Translations under genes and position numbers: made by a program
Shown: one piece after another, positions 37,003-45,764 of the stretch
Layout of the letters: each line of letters opens with the position of its first letter
Numbering within the stretch: the stretch's first letter is position 1
Source of the DNA: Longicatena caecimuris
GTDB taxonomy: Bacteria > Bacillota_I > Bacilli_A > Erysipelotrichales > Erysipelotrichaceae
Assembly (NCBI RefSeq): GCF_004341945.1
Contig: NZ_SMBP01000015.1
Location: 1 to 64,000 of the forward strand
Length of the DNA stretch: 64,000 bases
Direction of reading: 5' to 3'
The notes under the pieces: model-generated
What the model saw: the letters and a program-made list of their open reading frames with translations, nothing else
Database searches by the model: none
What the model was told of the DNA's origin: nothing

Positions 37003-38514
37003 ATGGCGTATTATTTTGAAGAACCCTCTCGTACTTTCAGCGAGTACCTATTGGTACCTGGATATTCCAGCTCTGATTGTACCCCAGTAAATGTTTCATT
37101 GAAAACACCTCTTGTAAAATTTAAAAAAGGGGAAGAACCTGCATTATCGTTAAATATCCCAATGGTATCTGCCATCATGCAGTCTGTATCCGGGGAGCGT
37201 ATGGCATGTGCTTTAGCTAGAGAAGGAGGAATCTCCTTTATCTATGGTTCTCAGAGCGTAGAAGATGAGGCCGCAATGGTAAAGCGTGTAAAAATGACGA
37301 AGGCAGGTTTTGTTTACAGCGATTCCAACATTCGTCCGGATGCTACCTTACAGGATGTATTGGATCTGAAGGAAAGAACAGGTCATGCGACGATGGCCGT
37401 AACAGAAGATGGGACGGCGGAAGGAAAACTTGTAGGCATTATCACAAGCCGTGATTACCGTATTTCTCGTATGGATACAGCAATGAAAGTCAGTGAATTC
37501 ATGACACCATTTGAAAAGCTGATCTATGGTAAAGATGGCTGTACTTTAAGTGAAGCAAATGATTTAATTTGGGAACATAAACTGAATCAGTTGCCGATCA
37601 TTGATGAGGAACAGCATTTAAAAGCATTCGTATTCCGTAAAGACTATGATTCTCATAAAGAACATCCAAATGAATTGTTAGATAGCCAAAAACGTTATTT
37701 AGTTGGTGCCGGTATTAACACCAGAGATTATGAACAGCGTGTTCCTGCCTTGGTAGAAGCAGGTGCAGATGTATTATGTATTGACTCAAGTGAAGGCTTC
37801 AGTGAATGGCAGGCAATCACTTTAAAGTGGATTCGTGATCATTATGGTGACAGCGTAAAAGTCGGTGCCGGAAACGTTGTGGATGCTGAAGGTTTCCGTT
37901 TCTTAGCAGAAGCAGGTGCCGATTTTATCAAAATCGGTATCGGCGGAGGTAGTATCTGTATTACCCGTGAACAAAAAGGTATTGGACGCGGACAGGCTAC
38001 AGCTACGATTGAAGTTGCGAAAGCACGTGATGAATATTATAAAGAAACAGGTATCTATATTCCTATTTGTAGCGATGGTGGTATCGTACACGATTACCAT
38101 ATTACCTTAGCATTGGCGATGGGAGCAGATTTCGTGATGTTAGGTCGTTATTTCTCTCGTTTTGAAGAATCACCGACAAAGAAGGTTACCATCAATGGTA
38201 CATATATGAAGGAATATTGGGGTGAAGGCAGTGCCAGAGCACGTAACTGGCAGCGTTACGATATGGGAGGAAGTAAGAAACTTTCATTCGTAGAAGGTGT
38301 TGACTCTTATGTTCCATATGCGGGAGCATTGAAGGATAATGTCGATCTGACGTTAAGCAAGGTAAAACATACCATGTGTAATTGCGGTGCTTTGACGATT
38401 CCTGAATTACAGAAAAAAGCAAAAATTACACTTGTATCTTCTACATCTATCGTAGAAGGCGGCGCACACGATGTTGTCGTAAAGGATAATACGATTGATG
38501 CTAAAGTCAAATAA
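37003..38514 (+). CDS. guaB: IMP dehydrogenase, Tritrichomonas-like clade
   Basis: This 503-residue enzyme oxidises IMP to XMP, the first step towards GMP. A TIM barrel is interrupted by two CBS domains (about 105-220). The catalytic loop is [12 protein letters not shown] with Cys319, and the flap begins EQKGIGRGQ. The usual bacterial loop is GPGSICTTR. The N-terminus [18 protein letters not shown], the loop, the RARNWQRYD segment and the end [12 protein letters not shown] closely match the IMPDH of the protist Tritrichomonas foetus as I recall it, including Cys319 numbering. It is monocistronic, with its own promoter and terminator. Confidence 0.95.
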   Translation: MAYYFEEPSRTFSEYLLVPGYSSSDCTPVNVSLKTPLVKFKKGEEPALSLNIPMVSAIMQSVSGERMACALAREGGISFIYGSQSVEDEAAMVKRVKMTKAGFVYSDSNIRPDATLQDVLDLKERTGHATMAVTEDGTAEGKLVGIITSRDYRISRMDTAMKVSEFMTPFEKLIYGKDGCTLSEANDLIWEHKLNQLPIIDEEQHLKAFVFRKDYDSHKEHPNELLDSQKRYLVGAGINTRDYEQRVPALVEAGADVLCIDSSEGFSEWQAITLKWIRDHYGDSVKVGAGNVVDAEGFRFLAEAGADFIKIGIGGGSICITREQKGIGRGQATATIEVAKARDEYYKETGIYIPICSDGGIVHDYHITLALAMGADFVMLGRYFSRFEESPTKKVTINGTYMKEYWGEGSARARNWQRYDMGGSKKLSFVEGVDSYVPYAGALKDNVDLTLSKVKHTMCNCGALTIPELQKKAKITLVSSTSIVEGGAHDVVVKDNTIDAKVK

Positions 38515-38561
38515 CCATACGTTATATTCTGGCATAATCAACTATGTAAGATAATTAGGTA

Positions 38562-38613
38562 AAAAGATCACTTTGATGCAGACAATATGTTTGCAAGAAG
38601 TGGTCTTTTCTTT
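38562..38613 (+). terminator. terminator after guaB
   Basis: AAAAGATCACTT and AAGTGGTCTTTT pair over 12 bp with one G-U pair, then a T-rich tail. Confidence 0.75.
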
Positions 38614-38724
38614 CTGCTCTGCACACGATGAATAGGAAAAGAAAAGATTCATTTTTTGAAAAAGTAAAGGTTACTAGAAAAGGTATCTAAAAACTCATTG
38701 TATATGTTATATAGAGGAGGTATA

Positions 38725-41628
38725 ATGCAAGAAAGATATATACGTGATATGTATATTGGGGGTGCTTTTAATACAACCTTTTCGTTAGGAGAAAGGAATA
38801 TACGTATGAATGATAAGGATATTCGGGAGAAATTACAGGAAACCTTACAAGTGGAATGCGAGCAATTAGAGAAGGATTTGCATTGGCAGGAAGAAAGATT
38901 AGAAACCCTTACCTCATCCTTTTTGAGTGCGCAATTTGCATGCAGCCGCAATTTGATTTCTCATTATATGAGTGAATTTCAACAAAAGGGTCTCGTCATT
39001 AAAACGAATACGCGTCCAGTATATTTTTTCTGGCGAAAAAGTTTAGAAAACCGCTTTGGCGTTATATTGAAAGCGGAGTTGTATGAAACGCTTGAAGATT
39101 TAAAGAACATATTAGAAAAAAAACAGCAGCATGCATTTCATAACCTAATCGGAGCAAATGATAGTCTTAGCTATGTGGTGGAACAATGCAAAGCAGCGAT
39201 TAGCTATCCGGAGCATGGTCTTCCCATCTTATTACAAGGACCGACGGGAACCGGGAAAAGCCTGATTGCACAGTTAATGTACCAATATGGGGTTGAGATG
39301 GAAATACTGTCTAAAGACAGCCGTTTTATGACGATGAATTGTAGTGAATATGCAAACAATCCGGAGATGTTGATGACCAATCTTTTTGGTTATAAGAAGG
39401 GGTCTTATACCGGTGCGGAAAAAGATACCCAAGGGTTATTGGCTTTAGCGGATGGCGGTATCTTGTTTATGGATGAAGTGCATGGGTTAAAGCCGGAATG
39501 TCAGGAAAAAATCTTTCTTTTTATGGATAAAGGCATATATCATATGGTGGGGGATAATGATACTTGGTATGTATCAAATGCACGATTGATTTTTGCCACC
39601 ACGGAACAACCGGATGAAGTCCTCTTAAAAACATTATTAAGAAGAATTCCGCTTATTGTGAAAGTGCCTTCGCTAGCAGAACGCCCTCTTCAAGAAAAAC
39701 GGGAACTTTTACAGTTTTTAATTCAAGAAGAAGAGAAACATATTCAACGTAAAATTTCCATGTCTGACCTTGTCTTCCGTACATTAGAACGCCATACGTT
39801 TACAGGAAATATCGGAGAATTGAAAAATGTCATTCGCGCAAGTGTCGCCAAAGCATTCTTACGAAATCAAAAGGATATGGATGATGTCTCTTTGCATATA
39901 TATGATTTATCAAGTGATTTATTAGAAAGTACCGGAAAAGATGTCACCTTGTATGATTACGATGATCGCGCGATGATTCACAGTGAAGATATGTTTTTGA
40001 GCATCCATAAAGATAGTCGCTTATATAATTTTAATGCATATCTGATTCACAAATTCCATACGTTGCATGCATATGAAAAAGATCTGAATGCTTATTTAGA
40101 TAGCTGCTGTCTGAAATTGGAACAATATATCGATTCTTTATTTACTGAGCATACCTATCATTCTCCAAAGCTGGATATGATCAATCATCTATTGACCAAT
40201 ATCATGAATATTGTTATTCATAAATATGATTTAGAGAAATTTTCAAATAACGAAATCTCAATGATCGTACATTTTCTAAACGATTATATGCAAAGCCTTT
40301 CTTCAATTAATCAACTGAAAATACAGAATCGCAAGGAAGCTGAAGAACTTCAAAATCGTATCCATAATGAATACACAAATGAATACAATGTCATAGGTGA
40401 TATCTGGCAGCTCATCTCAGATGCCTTAAGTTTTACCCCGGGTCCATTTGGTTATTTAGATTTATTTCTCTTTTTCCGTTATTTTAACCGTGAGATGGTT
40501 GCTTCTCCAATACCTGCTGTTATCATTGCCCATGGCTACGCGATAGCAAGCGGCATAGCAGAAGTGGCAAATCAATTATTGAAACAGCGGATATTTGATG
40601 CAATTGATATGCCGATTGAAAGTGATTTTAATGATACAGTAAAAAAATTAGGTGAATACATCAAAGGGAAAGAAAATTATAATGAAGTAATTGTTATGGT
40701 TGATATGGGGTCTTTAGAAGCGATTCATCAAAAAATGGAAGGCATGAAGCGTATGGATATTGGTATCATCAACAATGTCACAACAAAATTAGCGTTAGAT
40801 ATTGGCAGTATGATACTGGAAGAGATGCCGATTCAGGAAATCTTAAAGCAAGCGAGTCATCGCAATCAATATCGGTATGAATTTGTAAAAAATCGTAAAA
40901 AACAAGATGCTATTTTAGCGGTATGCGAAACGGGTATTGGCACAGCTGAAAAAATCAGTAAGCTAATGGAAGATTCTTTACCTAAGACCGTATCGATCGC
41001 CATGATACCCTATGACTATGATTCATTAGTGAAATCCGGAACGACATCATTGGTTTTTGAAAAATATAATGTCCTATTTACAGTCGGAACGAAAGATCCT
41101 AAAATCTTTGATGTGCCGTTTATCTCTTTGGAAGAGATGATCGAACAGAAAAGTGTGGAAAAGACGAATTCCGTGTTTGAAAGTATCATGCGGCCCGATC
41201 AGATTGAAACTTTTAATGAAAATATGATCAAAAATTTCTCAATGGATAATCTGTTGAGTTACTTAACGATTTTAGATAGTGATAAAATCATTGACAGTGT
41301 AGAAAAAATTATTAAGACAATTCAGAAAGAATTGCATATGAAATTAAGCAGCAGTGTCATTTTGGGACTGTATATTCACATCAGCTGTTTGATAGAACGC
41401 TTGATTATTAATAAAAATGTGACGAAATTTGAACATTTAGAAACTTTTGAAAAAACACAAACGGAATTTATACGCATTGTTAAAAAAGCATTCCATGATG
41501 TGGAACAGCATTACAATGTGAAAATACCGGTGTCGGAAATCGGCTATATCTATGAATGTATCTTTCAGCGTGATAGTGTCAAAGAAGTGGACGAGAGTGT
41601 CAACGAATTGTGGGATAGTATTGAATGA
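38725..41628 (+). CDS. LevR-type sigma-54 activator with PRD and PTS domains
   Basis: This protein of about 967 residues is an enhancer-binding regulator for PTS operons. In order it has an N-terminal winged-helix region, an AAA+ domain with Walker A GPTGTGKS (Lys178), the sigma-54 contact loop as GSYTGA (226-231) and Walker B GGILFMDEVH. Then come a PRD, an EIIA-Man-like domain (PAVIIAHGYAIASGIAEVAN), an EIIB-like domain (ILAVCETGIGTAEKISKLME) and a second PRD. Phosphorylation by HPr and EII proteins on PRD or EIIA histidines would set its activity. The start has GAGGAGG only four bases upstream. The ATG at 38806 (GAAAGGA, eight bases) would give 940 residues, closer to LevR length, and is a real alternative. 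Confidence 0.9.
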   Translation: MQERYIRDMYIGGAFNTTFSLGERNIRMNDKDIREKLQETLQVECEQLEKDLHWQEERLETLTSSFLSAQFACSRNLISHYMSEFQQKGLVIKTNTRPVYFFWRKSLENRFGVILKAELYETLEDLKNILEKKQQHAFHNLIGANDSLSYVVEQCKAAISYPEHGLPILLQGPTGTGKSLIAQLMYQYGVEMEILSKDSRFMTMNCSEYANNPEMLMTNLFGYKKGSYTGAEKDTQGLLALADGGILFMDEVHGLKPECQEKIFLFMDKGIYHMVGDNDTWYVSNARLIFATTEQPDEVLLKTLLRRIPLIVKVPSLAERPLQEKRELLQFLIQEEEKHIQRKISMSDLVFRTLERHTFTGNIGELKNVIRASVAKAFLRNQKDMDDVSLHIYDLSSDLLESTGKDVTLYDYDDRAMIHSEDMFLSIHKDSRLYNFNAYLIHKFHTLHAYEKDLNAYLDSCCLKLEQYIDSLFTEHTYHSPKLDMINHLLTNIMNIVIHKYDLEKFSNNEISMIVHFLNDYMQSLSSINQLKIQNRKEAEELQNRIHNEYTNEYNVIGDIWQLISDALSFTPGPFGYLDLFLFFRYFNREMVASPIPAVIIAHGYAIASGIAEVANQLLKQRIFDAIDMPIESDFNDTVKKLGEYIKGKENYNEVIVMVDMGSLEAIHQKMEGMKRMDIGIINNVTTKLALDIGSMILEEMPIQEILKQASHRNQYRYEFVKNRKKQDAILAVCETGIGTAEKISKLMEDSLPKTVSIAMIPYDYDSLVKSGTTSLVFEKYNVLFTVGTKDPKIFDVPFISLEEMIEQKSVEKTNSVFESIMRPDQIETFNENMIKNFSMDNLLSYLTILDSDKIIDSVEKIIKTIQKELHMKLSSSVILGLYIHISCLIERLIINKNVTKFEHLETFEKTQTEFIRIVKKAFHDVEQHYNVKIPVSEIGYIYECIFQRDSVKEVDESVNELWDSIE

Positions 41629-41644
41629 TCCCTTCTCAGCATTT

Positions 41645-41663
41645 GTTTAGAAACTTTCTAAAC
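41645..41663 (+). promoter_or_regulatory. perfect palindrome, candidate activator-binding site
   Basis: GTTTAGAAA and TTTCTAAAC form a perfect 9+1+9 inverted repeat centred at 41654, about 95 bases before the predicted transcription start. That is the usual range for a sigma-54 enhancer. It lies between the regulator gene and the operon it probably controls. It has no T-run, so it is not a terminator. Confidence 0.6.
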
Positions 41664-41720
41664 CATGAAATCTCTCCTATTCATCGGGGAAATGTTATAA
41701 GCGTGTGACTTTGTATAAAG

Positions 41721-41736
41721 TTGGCACGCTTTTTGC
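41721..41736 (+). promoter_or_regulatory. sigma-54 (-24/-12) promoter of the PTS operon
   Basis: TTGGCACG (41721-41728) and TTGC (41733-41736) match the consensus TGGCAC-N5-TTGC, giving a start near 41749. The preceding gene encodes a sigma-54 activator. Confidence 0.92.
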
Positions 41737-41780
41737 TTATCATAGGTGAAGGACATAAAACAAGAAGGGAGGTAGAAACA

Positions 41781-42215
41781 TTGCAGAATTTAATATTAGC
41801 TTCTCATGGCTCACTTGCCGAGGGTATGCTAAGCGCTGCGAATATGATCGTAGGTGATATTGAAGGAGTGGATGCTTATGGTTTAGATACCTATCACTCG
41901 CCACAAGATATTTATCAGCTGTTGAAGAAAAAAATCGCCGAAGATAACACACATGAATATATCATTCTGTGTGATATCTATGGTGGCAGTGTTCATAATC
42001 AGCTGATGCATCTCTGTGTTTATCCTAACGTATTTCTATTGACAGGCATGACATTATCTATTGTTTTAGAGTTGATTCTGGCGAATGAAACAGGGGATAT
42101 CGAAGAAAAGCTTTTACAGGTAATTCAAAATGCAAAAGATAATATGCTTTTGTTTACTTACCAAAGAGTACATAATGCGATTGATAAAGGAATCGAGGAT
42201 GAAAAATTATGGTAG
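41781..42215 (+). CDS. PTS mannose-family component IIA
   Basis: This 144-residue IIA-Man domain protein takes a phosphoryl group from HPr on His9 (ILASHGSLAEGML) and passes it to IIB. CDIYGGSVHN matches the conserved second loop. The start is TTG at 41781, because AGGGAGG lies eight bases upstream and no ATG is near. The apparent frame start at 41721 lies inside the sigma-54 promoter. It is the first gene of a IIA-IIB-IIC-IID-SIS operon and overlaps IIB by seven bases. Confidence 0.9.
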   Translation: MQNLILASHGSLAEGMLSAANMIVGDIEGVDAYGLDTYHSPQDIYQLLKKKIAEDNTHEYIILCDIYGGSVHNQLMHLCVYPNVFLLTGMTLSIVLELILANETGDIEEKLLQVIQNAKDNMLLFTYQRVHNAIDKGIEDEKLW

Positions 42216-42700
42216 AACTTTGTCGGATTGATGATCGTCTCCTGCATGGACAGGTGGCTGTGACTTGGGTTGGAGCAGTGGCACCGGAAGCAATTCTGAT
42301 CGCCAATGATGAGGCTGCGACAAATGAGATGAGCAAGCTTGCGTTAAAGATGGCAAAACCGGCTGGTGTGAAACTGGCGGTTAAGACGATTGATGAAGCA
42401 GCTGCTCTTCTTAACAACCCAAAGGCAGCAAAGATCAAGATTTTTCTTATCACAAGAACTATTCAGGATACCTTACGACTTGTCAGTATGACAGATCAGA
42501 TTCATCGTGTGAATATTGGTGGAGTCAAAAATAAGGAAGGAGGAAAGATGATAGCGGCTGCTGTATGTTTAGACAACGATGATTTACATGATTTGATGAA
42601 ACTGCGCAAACGAGTTGATGAAGTAGAATTACGTATGGTTCCTACGGAACATAGAATCAGTATCGATAAATACTTACGAGAGGAGGAGGTTGAAGTATGA
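42209..42700 (+). CDS. PTS mannose-family component IIB
   Basis: This 163-residue IIB protein carries the phosphorylation site His13 in RIDDRLLHGQV, the hallmark of the mannose/sorbose IIB group. It transfers the phosphoryl group to the incoming sugar at the IIC-IID channel. RVNIGGVKNKEGG and MVPTEHRI are further family segments. Its start and end overlap the neighbouring genes, so the components should be made in step. The sugar cannot be named from IIB alone. Confidence 0.93.
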   Translation: MVELCRIDDRLLHGQVAVTWVGAVAPEAILIANDEAATNEMSKLALKMAKPAGVKLAVKTIDEAAALLNNPKAAKIKIFLITRTIQDTLRLVSMTDQIHRVNIGGVKNKEGGKMIAAAVCLDNDDLHDLMKLRKRVDEVELRMVPTEHRISIDKYLREEEVEV

Positions 42701-43491
42701 TCGTTCAAGCACTACTTGTCGGAGTTACTGTTTGTTTACTGGACTTCTTGGATGTCTGGTTATGTAATCCGATGATCACACGACCACTTGTTGTCGGTAC
42801 GGCAATGGGTATCGCTTTAGGGGATATTACAACAGGAGTACAGGTAGGGGCTTCATTGGAATTGGTATTTATGGGTGTTATGGCAATCGGCGGCACAGTG
42901 CCACCGGATTCCATTCATGGAACAGCTGTTGGGGCAGCTTATGCCATTATACTTGGTAAAGGTATTGAAACAGCAATTGCTTTAGCAGTACCGGCATCTA
43001 TCGTTTGTCAAATGCTATTTGTTCCAGGCATTGGTATACGTTCTTTATTTACACCATATGTGGAACGTCAAGTAGAAAAAGGCAATTGGAAAGCTTTACA
43101 AAGAATATTCCCAGTAGTTTCAATATCCTATGAAATCTTTAATGGTACCATCTGTGGACTTGCTGTTTTCTTAGGTGCTGATGTCATGAGTGCTTTTATC
43201 GACAGTTTACCACAAACATTATTAGATGGCATGGGAGTAGCAGCGAATATGCTAGGTGCAGTCGGTTTTGGTTTATTGTTAAAGATGATGTGGCAAAAGA
43301 AACTTGCTGTTTATTTCTTCTTAGGATTTATCATGGCAGCATATTGTGGTATGCCTTTGATGTCAATCGCTTTACTTGGTGTCATTATTGTCATCGTTTT
43401 ATTCTTTGAGGGTGAATTCAGTAAACGACATACGGTAAGTGAAACATCTCCAACAGTAAATGAGGGAGAGGAGGAATTATTCGATGATTAG
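42697..43491 (+). CDS. PTS mannose-family membrane component IIC
   Basis: This 264-residue protein has about seven hydrophobic segments and the IIC-Man/sorbose pattern, including RPLVVGTAMGIALGDITTGV and MAIGGTVPPDS. Together with IID it forms the sugar channel. The ATG overlaps the IIB stop by four bases and AGGAGG is close upstream. The last residues are acidic (EGEEELFDD). The GGTVPPDS stretch matches the substrate loop seen in this family. Confidence 0.92.
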   Translation: MIVQALLVGVTVCLLDFLDVWLCNPMITRPLVVGTAMGIALGDITTGVQVGASLELVFMGVMAIGGTVPPDSIHGTAVGAAYAIILGKGIETAIALAVPASIVCQMLFVPGIGIRSLFTPYVERQVEKGNWKALQRIFPVVSISYEIFNGTICGLAVFLGADVMSAFIDSLPQTLLDGMGVAANMLGAVGFGLLLKMMWQKKLAVYFFLGFIMAAYCGMPLMSIALLGVIIVIVLFFEGEFSKRHTVSETSPTVNEGEEELFDD

Positions 43492-44305
43492 AGAGAAATT
43501 TGGTTTGAATGAAGAAGATGGCAAATTAATGGCAAAAGTAGCAAGACGTTCACATCAAATTAATGCAGTGTATACATGGGAAAAATTTCAAGCTATGGGA
43601 TATTTATGGACCATGATTCCTGTCATCAATAAGATGTACGATACTGAGGAAGAACGTATTGCAGGCTATAAACGACATTATGAACTCTTTAATACAAACC
43701 CGGTCGTCGGTGGGTTCATCACAGGACTAAATACGGCTATGGAAATGCAGGCAGCAAAGGATAAGGAGTTTGATAAAGCTTCAATTGCAGCTGTGCGTAC
43801 ATCCTTAATGGGACCATTTGCCGGCATCGGAGATTCTATTTTTCAAAGTACATGGCGTGTGATTACCATGGGAATCGGCTTAAGTCTTGCCAAGGATGGC
43901 AATATTCTGGGTCCCATTGTATTCTTAGTCTTATTTAATCTATTGGCAGAACCATGTCGTATCTTATTGCCTTATGTCGGCTTTAAGATGGGGTCTAAAT
44001 TTATGTTGCAGGCTGAAGAAAGTGGTATCATGAGCTTTATCACCAAAGCTGCCAGCATTGTCGGACTTATGACCGTAGGAGCAATGACAGCGACAATGGT
44101 TTCCGTACAGATCGGTTATGTATTTACCATGAATGGCAGTGAATTAAAGATACAGGAAATGATTGATACCATTTTCCCTTGTTTATTGCCACTGTTATTG
44201 ACCCTTGCTTGTTTTAAGTTCTTAAACAAGAACATCAAACCGACAACATTGATTGCCATCATTATGGTGCTTGGCATCGTCGGAAAATATATTGGTATCT
44301 TTTAA
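43484..44305 (+). CDS. PTS mannose-family membrane component IID
   Basis: This 273-residue IID protein has a soluble N-terminal half and C-terminal membrane helices. Typical segments are GYLWTMIPVINKMYD, HYELFNTNPVVGGFITGLNT, and SLMGPFAGIGDSIFQ. The start at 43484 is chosen because GAGGAGG lies nine bases upstream; a frame from 43460 is eight residues longer. It overlaps the end of IIC by eight bases. IID proteins occur only in the mannose family, which fixes the class of this transporter. Confidence 0.92.
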   Translation: MIREKFGLNEEDGKLMAKVARRSHQINAVYTWEKFQAMGYLWTMIPVINKMYDTEEERIAGYKRHYELFNTNPVVGGFITGLNTAMEMQAAKDKEFDKASIAAVRTSLMGPFAGIGDSIFQSTWRVITMGIGLSLAKDGNILGPIVFLVLFNLLAEPCRILLPYVGFKMGSKFMLQAEESGIMSFITKAASIVGLMTVGAMTATMVSVQIGYVFTMNGSELKIQEMIDTIFPCLLPLLLTLACFKFLNKNIKPTTLIAIIMVLGIVGKYIGIF

Positions 44306-44342
44306 AAATATTGTGCTGAAATAGCAAAAGGAGGAGTAGCTA

Positions 44343-45404
44343 ATGAATCTTATTGATACAATTCGTCGTGTTCCTAATCCCGTACGTAAAGTTTTAGAGG
44401 AAAGGAAAGCATTAACAAAAGATATGTTTGATTATTTAGGTGATCGCTTATCCACCATAAATGAAATTATCTTAATCGGCTCTGGAACCAGCCATACATC
44501 CTGTCAAACTTCTAAGGAGTTTGTGGAAACTGCAAGTGGCATTGCCTCTACAGCAATATTGCCCAACATCTTTTTAGCCAAACGGGTATTTAATCCAAAT
44601 GGTTTATACATCTTCACATCGCAAAGTGGTACTTCTACTTTGGTAAATATCGCACAGCGTAAAATGAAAGAACTTGGTTATGCGACAGTAGCAATTACAG
44701 AAAGTGCCGAAACACCTTTGGCAAAAGAAAGTGGCTGCCATGTTCTGATGGAAACAGATAATGAGGAATTTGGCTGTCGAACGATCGGTTACTGTATGTC
44801 TGTATTTACGCATATGATCATTGCCATGGAAATCGGCTTAAAGCGCCAGGCATTAAGTGAAACAGAGTATGCAAAATATCTGGAAGATGCTCAAAAAGCG
44901 GCGGATATGCATCATGAAATCTGTGACAAAACGATGGAATGGTTTGATCGAAATAAATGGAAACTGATGAATAAGGATGGATTTGTTATCTATGGTGCCG
45001 GTACATTATATGGTACAGCATTGGAAGGCGCTTTAAAGGTTTTGGAGATTGCCAGAAGATTCTTATGTGTTGGTTATGATATGGATGATGGTATGCATGG
45101 ACCTACCATGGGGTATACAAATCGTCATGCAGTCATCATTTTCGATGATGGCCACAATGAAAATATTACCAAAGGTTTGATTCGTTATGTCCGTGACAAA
45201 GTAGGCGATGCCTTCGTAATTGGCAATGACAGCAAACATCCATGTGATTTGGCTTTTGAACCTTTAAAAACACCATTTGTATTCTTACAATATGCGCCGG
45301 TAGTAGAAATTTTAGCAGCGCGGCTTGCCTATGACTATGGTATCAATATTAAGACGATTGGGCCATTACCTGAAGCAGGTTACTTTAATACACATGATGA
45401 TTAA
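44343..45404 (+). CDS. SIS-domain sugar isomerase/deglycase
   Basis: This 353-residue protein has two SIS domains, as in the isomerase half of GlmS and in FrlB/GfrE/GfrF-type deglycases. The first shows ILIGSGTSHTSCQTSKEFVE and FTSQSGTSTLV, the second VIYGAGTLYGTALEGALKVL. It most likely acts on the 6-phosphate sugar delivered by the preceding PTS. In Salmonella a LevR-like, sigma-54-driven mannose-family PTS with SIS deglycases handles fructoselysine and glucoselysine. A similar Amadori-compound role is plausible here but unproven. An amino-sugar isomerase is the main alternative. AGGAGG precedes the ATG. Confidence 0.85.
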   Translation: MNLIDTIRRVPNPVRKVLEERKALTKDMFDYLGDRLSTINEIILIGSGTSHTSCQTSKEFVETASGIASTAILPNIFLAKRVFNPNGLYIFTSQSGTSTLVNIAQRKMKELGYATVAITESAETPLAKESGCHVLMETDNEEFGCRTIGYCMSVFTHMIIAMEIGLKRQALSETEYAKYLEDAQKAADMHHEICDKTMEWFDRNKWKLMNKDGFVIYGAGTLYGTALEGALKVLEIARRFLCVGYDMDDGMHGPTMGYTNRHAVIIFDDGHNENITKGLIRYVRDKVGDAFVIGNDSKHPCDLAFEPLKTPFVFLQYAPVVEILAARLAYDYGINIKTIGPLPEAGYFNTHDD

Positions 45405-45421
45405 GTTATAATTATACAAAG

Positions 45422-45470
45422 GATGCTGATGTGAAAGAAGTGTTTCAATAATCATATCAGCATCTTTTTT
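45422..45470 (+). terminator. terminator after the PTS-SIS genes
   Basis: GATGCTGAT and ATCAGCATC pair over nine bases, followed by six T. The HPr-like gene begins 28 bases later, so it depends on read-through or on a promoter I could not identify. Confidence 0.82.
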
Positions 45471-45497
45471 ATCAAAGCGATAAGATTAGGAGAAACT

Positions 45498-45755
45498 ATG
45501 CAGAAATTAACATATAAAGTAAAAAAGATGATGGGCATTCATGCCAGGCCGGCTTCAGCATTAGCACAATTTGCCAGAATGTATCAAAGTGATATAAAAC
45601 TATATTGCCAAAATCGATGTGCGAATGCGAAAAGAATGGTAGAAATAATGGAACTTAGTATTCATAAAGATGAAGAAATCCTATTTGAAATTTGTGGTGA
45701 GGACGAATGCCGCGTTGTGAAGGCGTTACAGCAATACTGCCACTCTTATTTATGA
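45498..45755 (+). CDS. HPr paralogue with Arg46
   Basis: This 85-residue protein has the HPr fold and the phosphorylation site His15 in GIHARPASAL. At position 46, where ordinary Gram-positive HPr has the Ser phosphorylated by HPr kinase, it has Arg (NAKRMVE). It should be able to carry a phosphoryl group from enzyme I but not take part in Ser46-based catabolite repression. Its place after a mannose-family PTS operon suggests a dedicated phosphocarrier, perhaps also acting on the LevR-type regulator. Cys37, Cys41 and other Cys are unusual for HPr. TTAGGAG lies about seven bases before the ATG. Confidence 0.85.
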   Translation: MQKLTYKVKKMMGIHARPASALAQFARMYQSDIKLYCQNRCANAKRMVEIMELSIHKDEEILFEICGEDECRVVKALQQYCHSYL

Positions 45756-45764
45756 GGTGATAAC

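Noticed and set aside
41645-41663. Palindrome read as a terminator of the LevR-type gene
   Set aside because: No T-run follows it and the sigma-54 promoter layout gives a better explanation.
36800-45454. TGTTTCAATAATCAT present at about 36800 and 45440
   Set aside because: One chance 15-base match is expected in 64 kb of AT-rich DNA, and the contexts differ.
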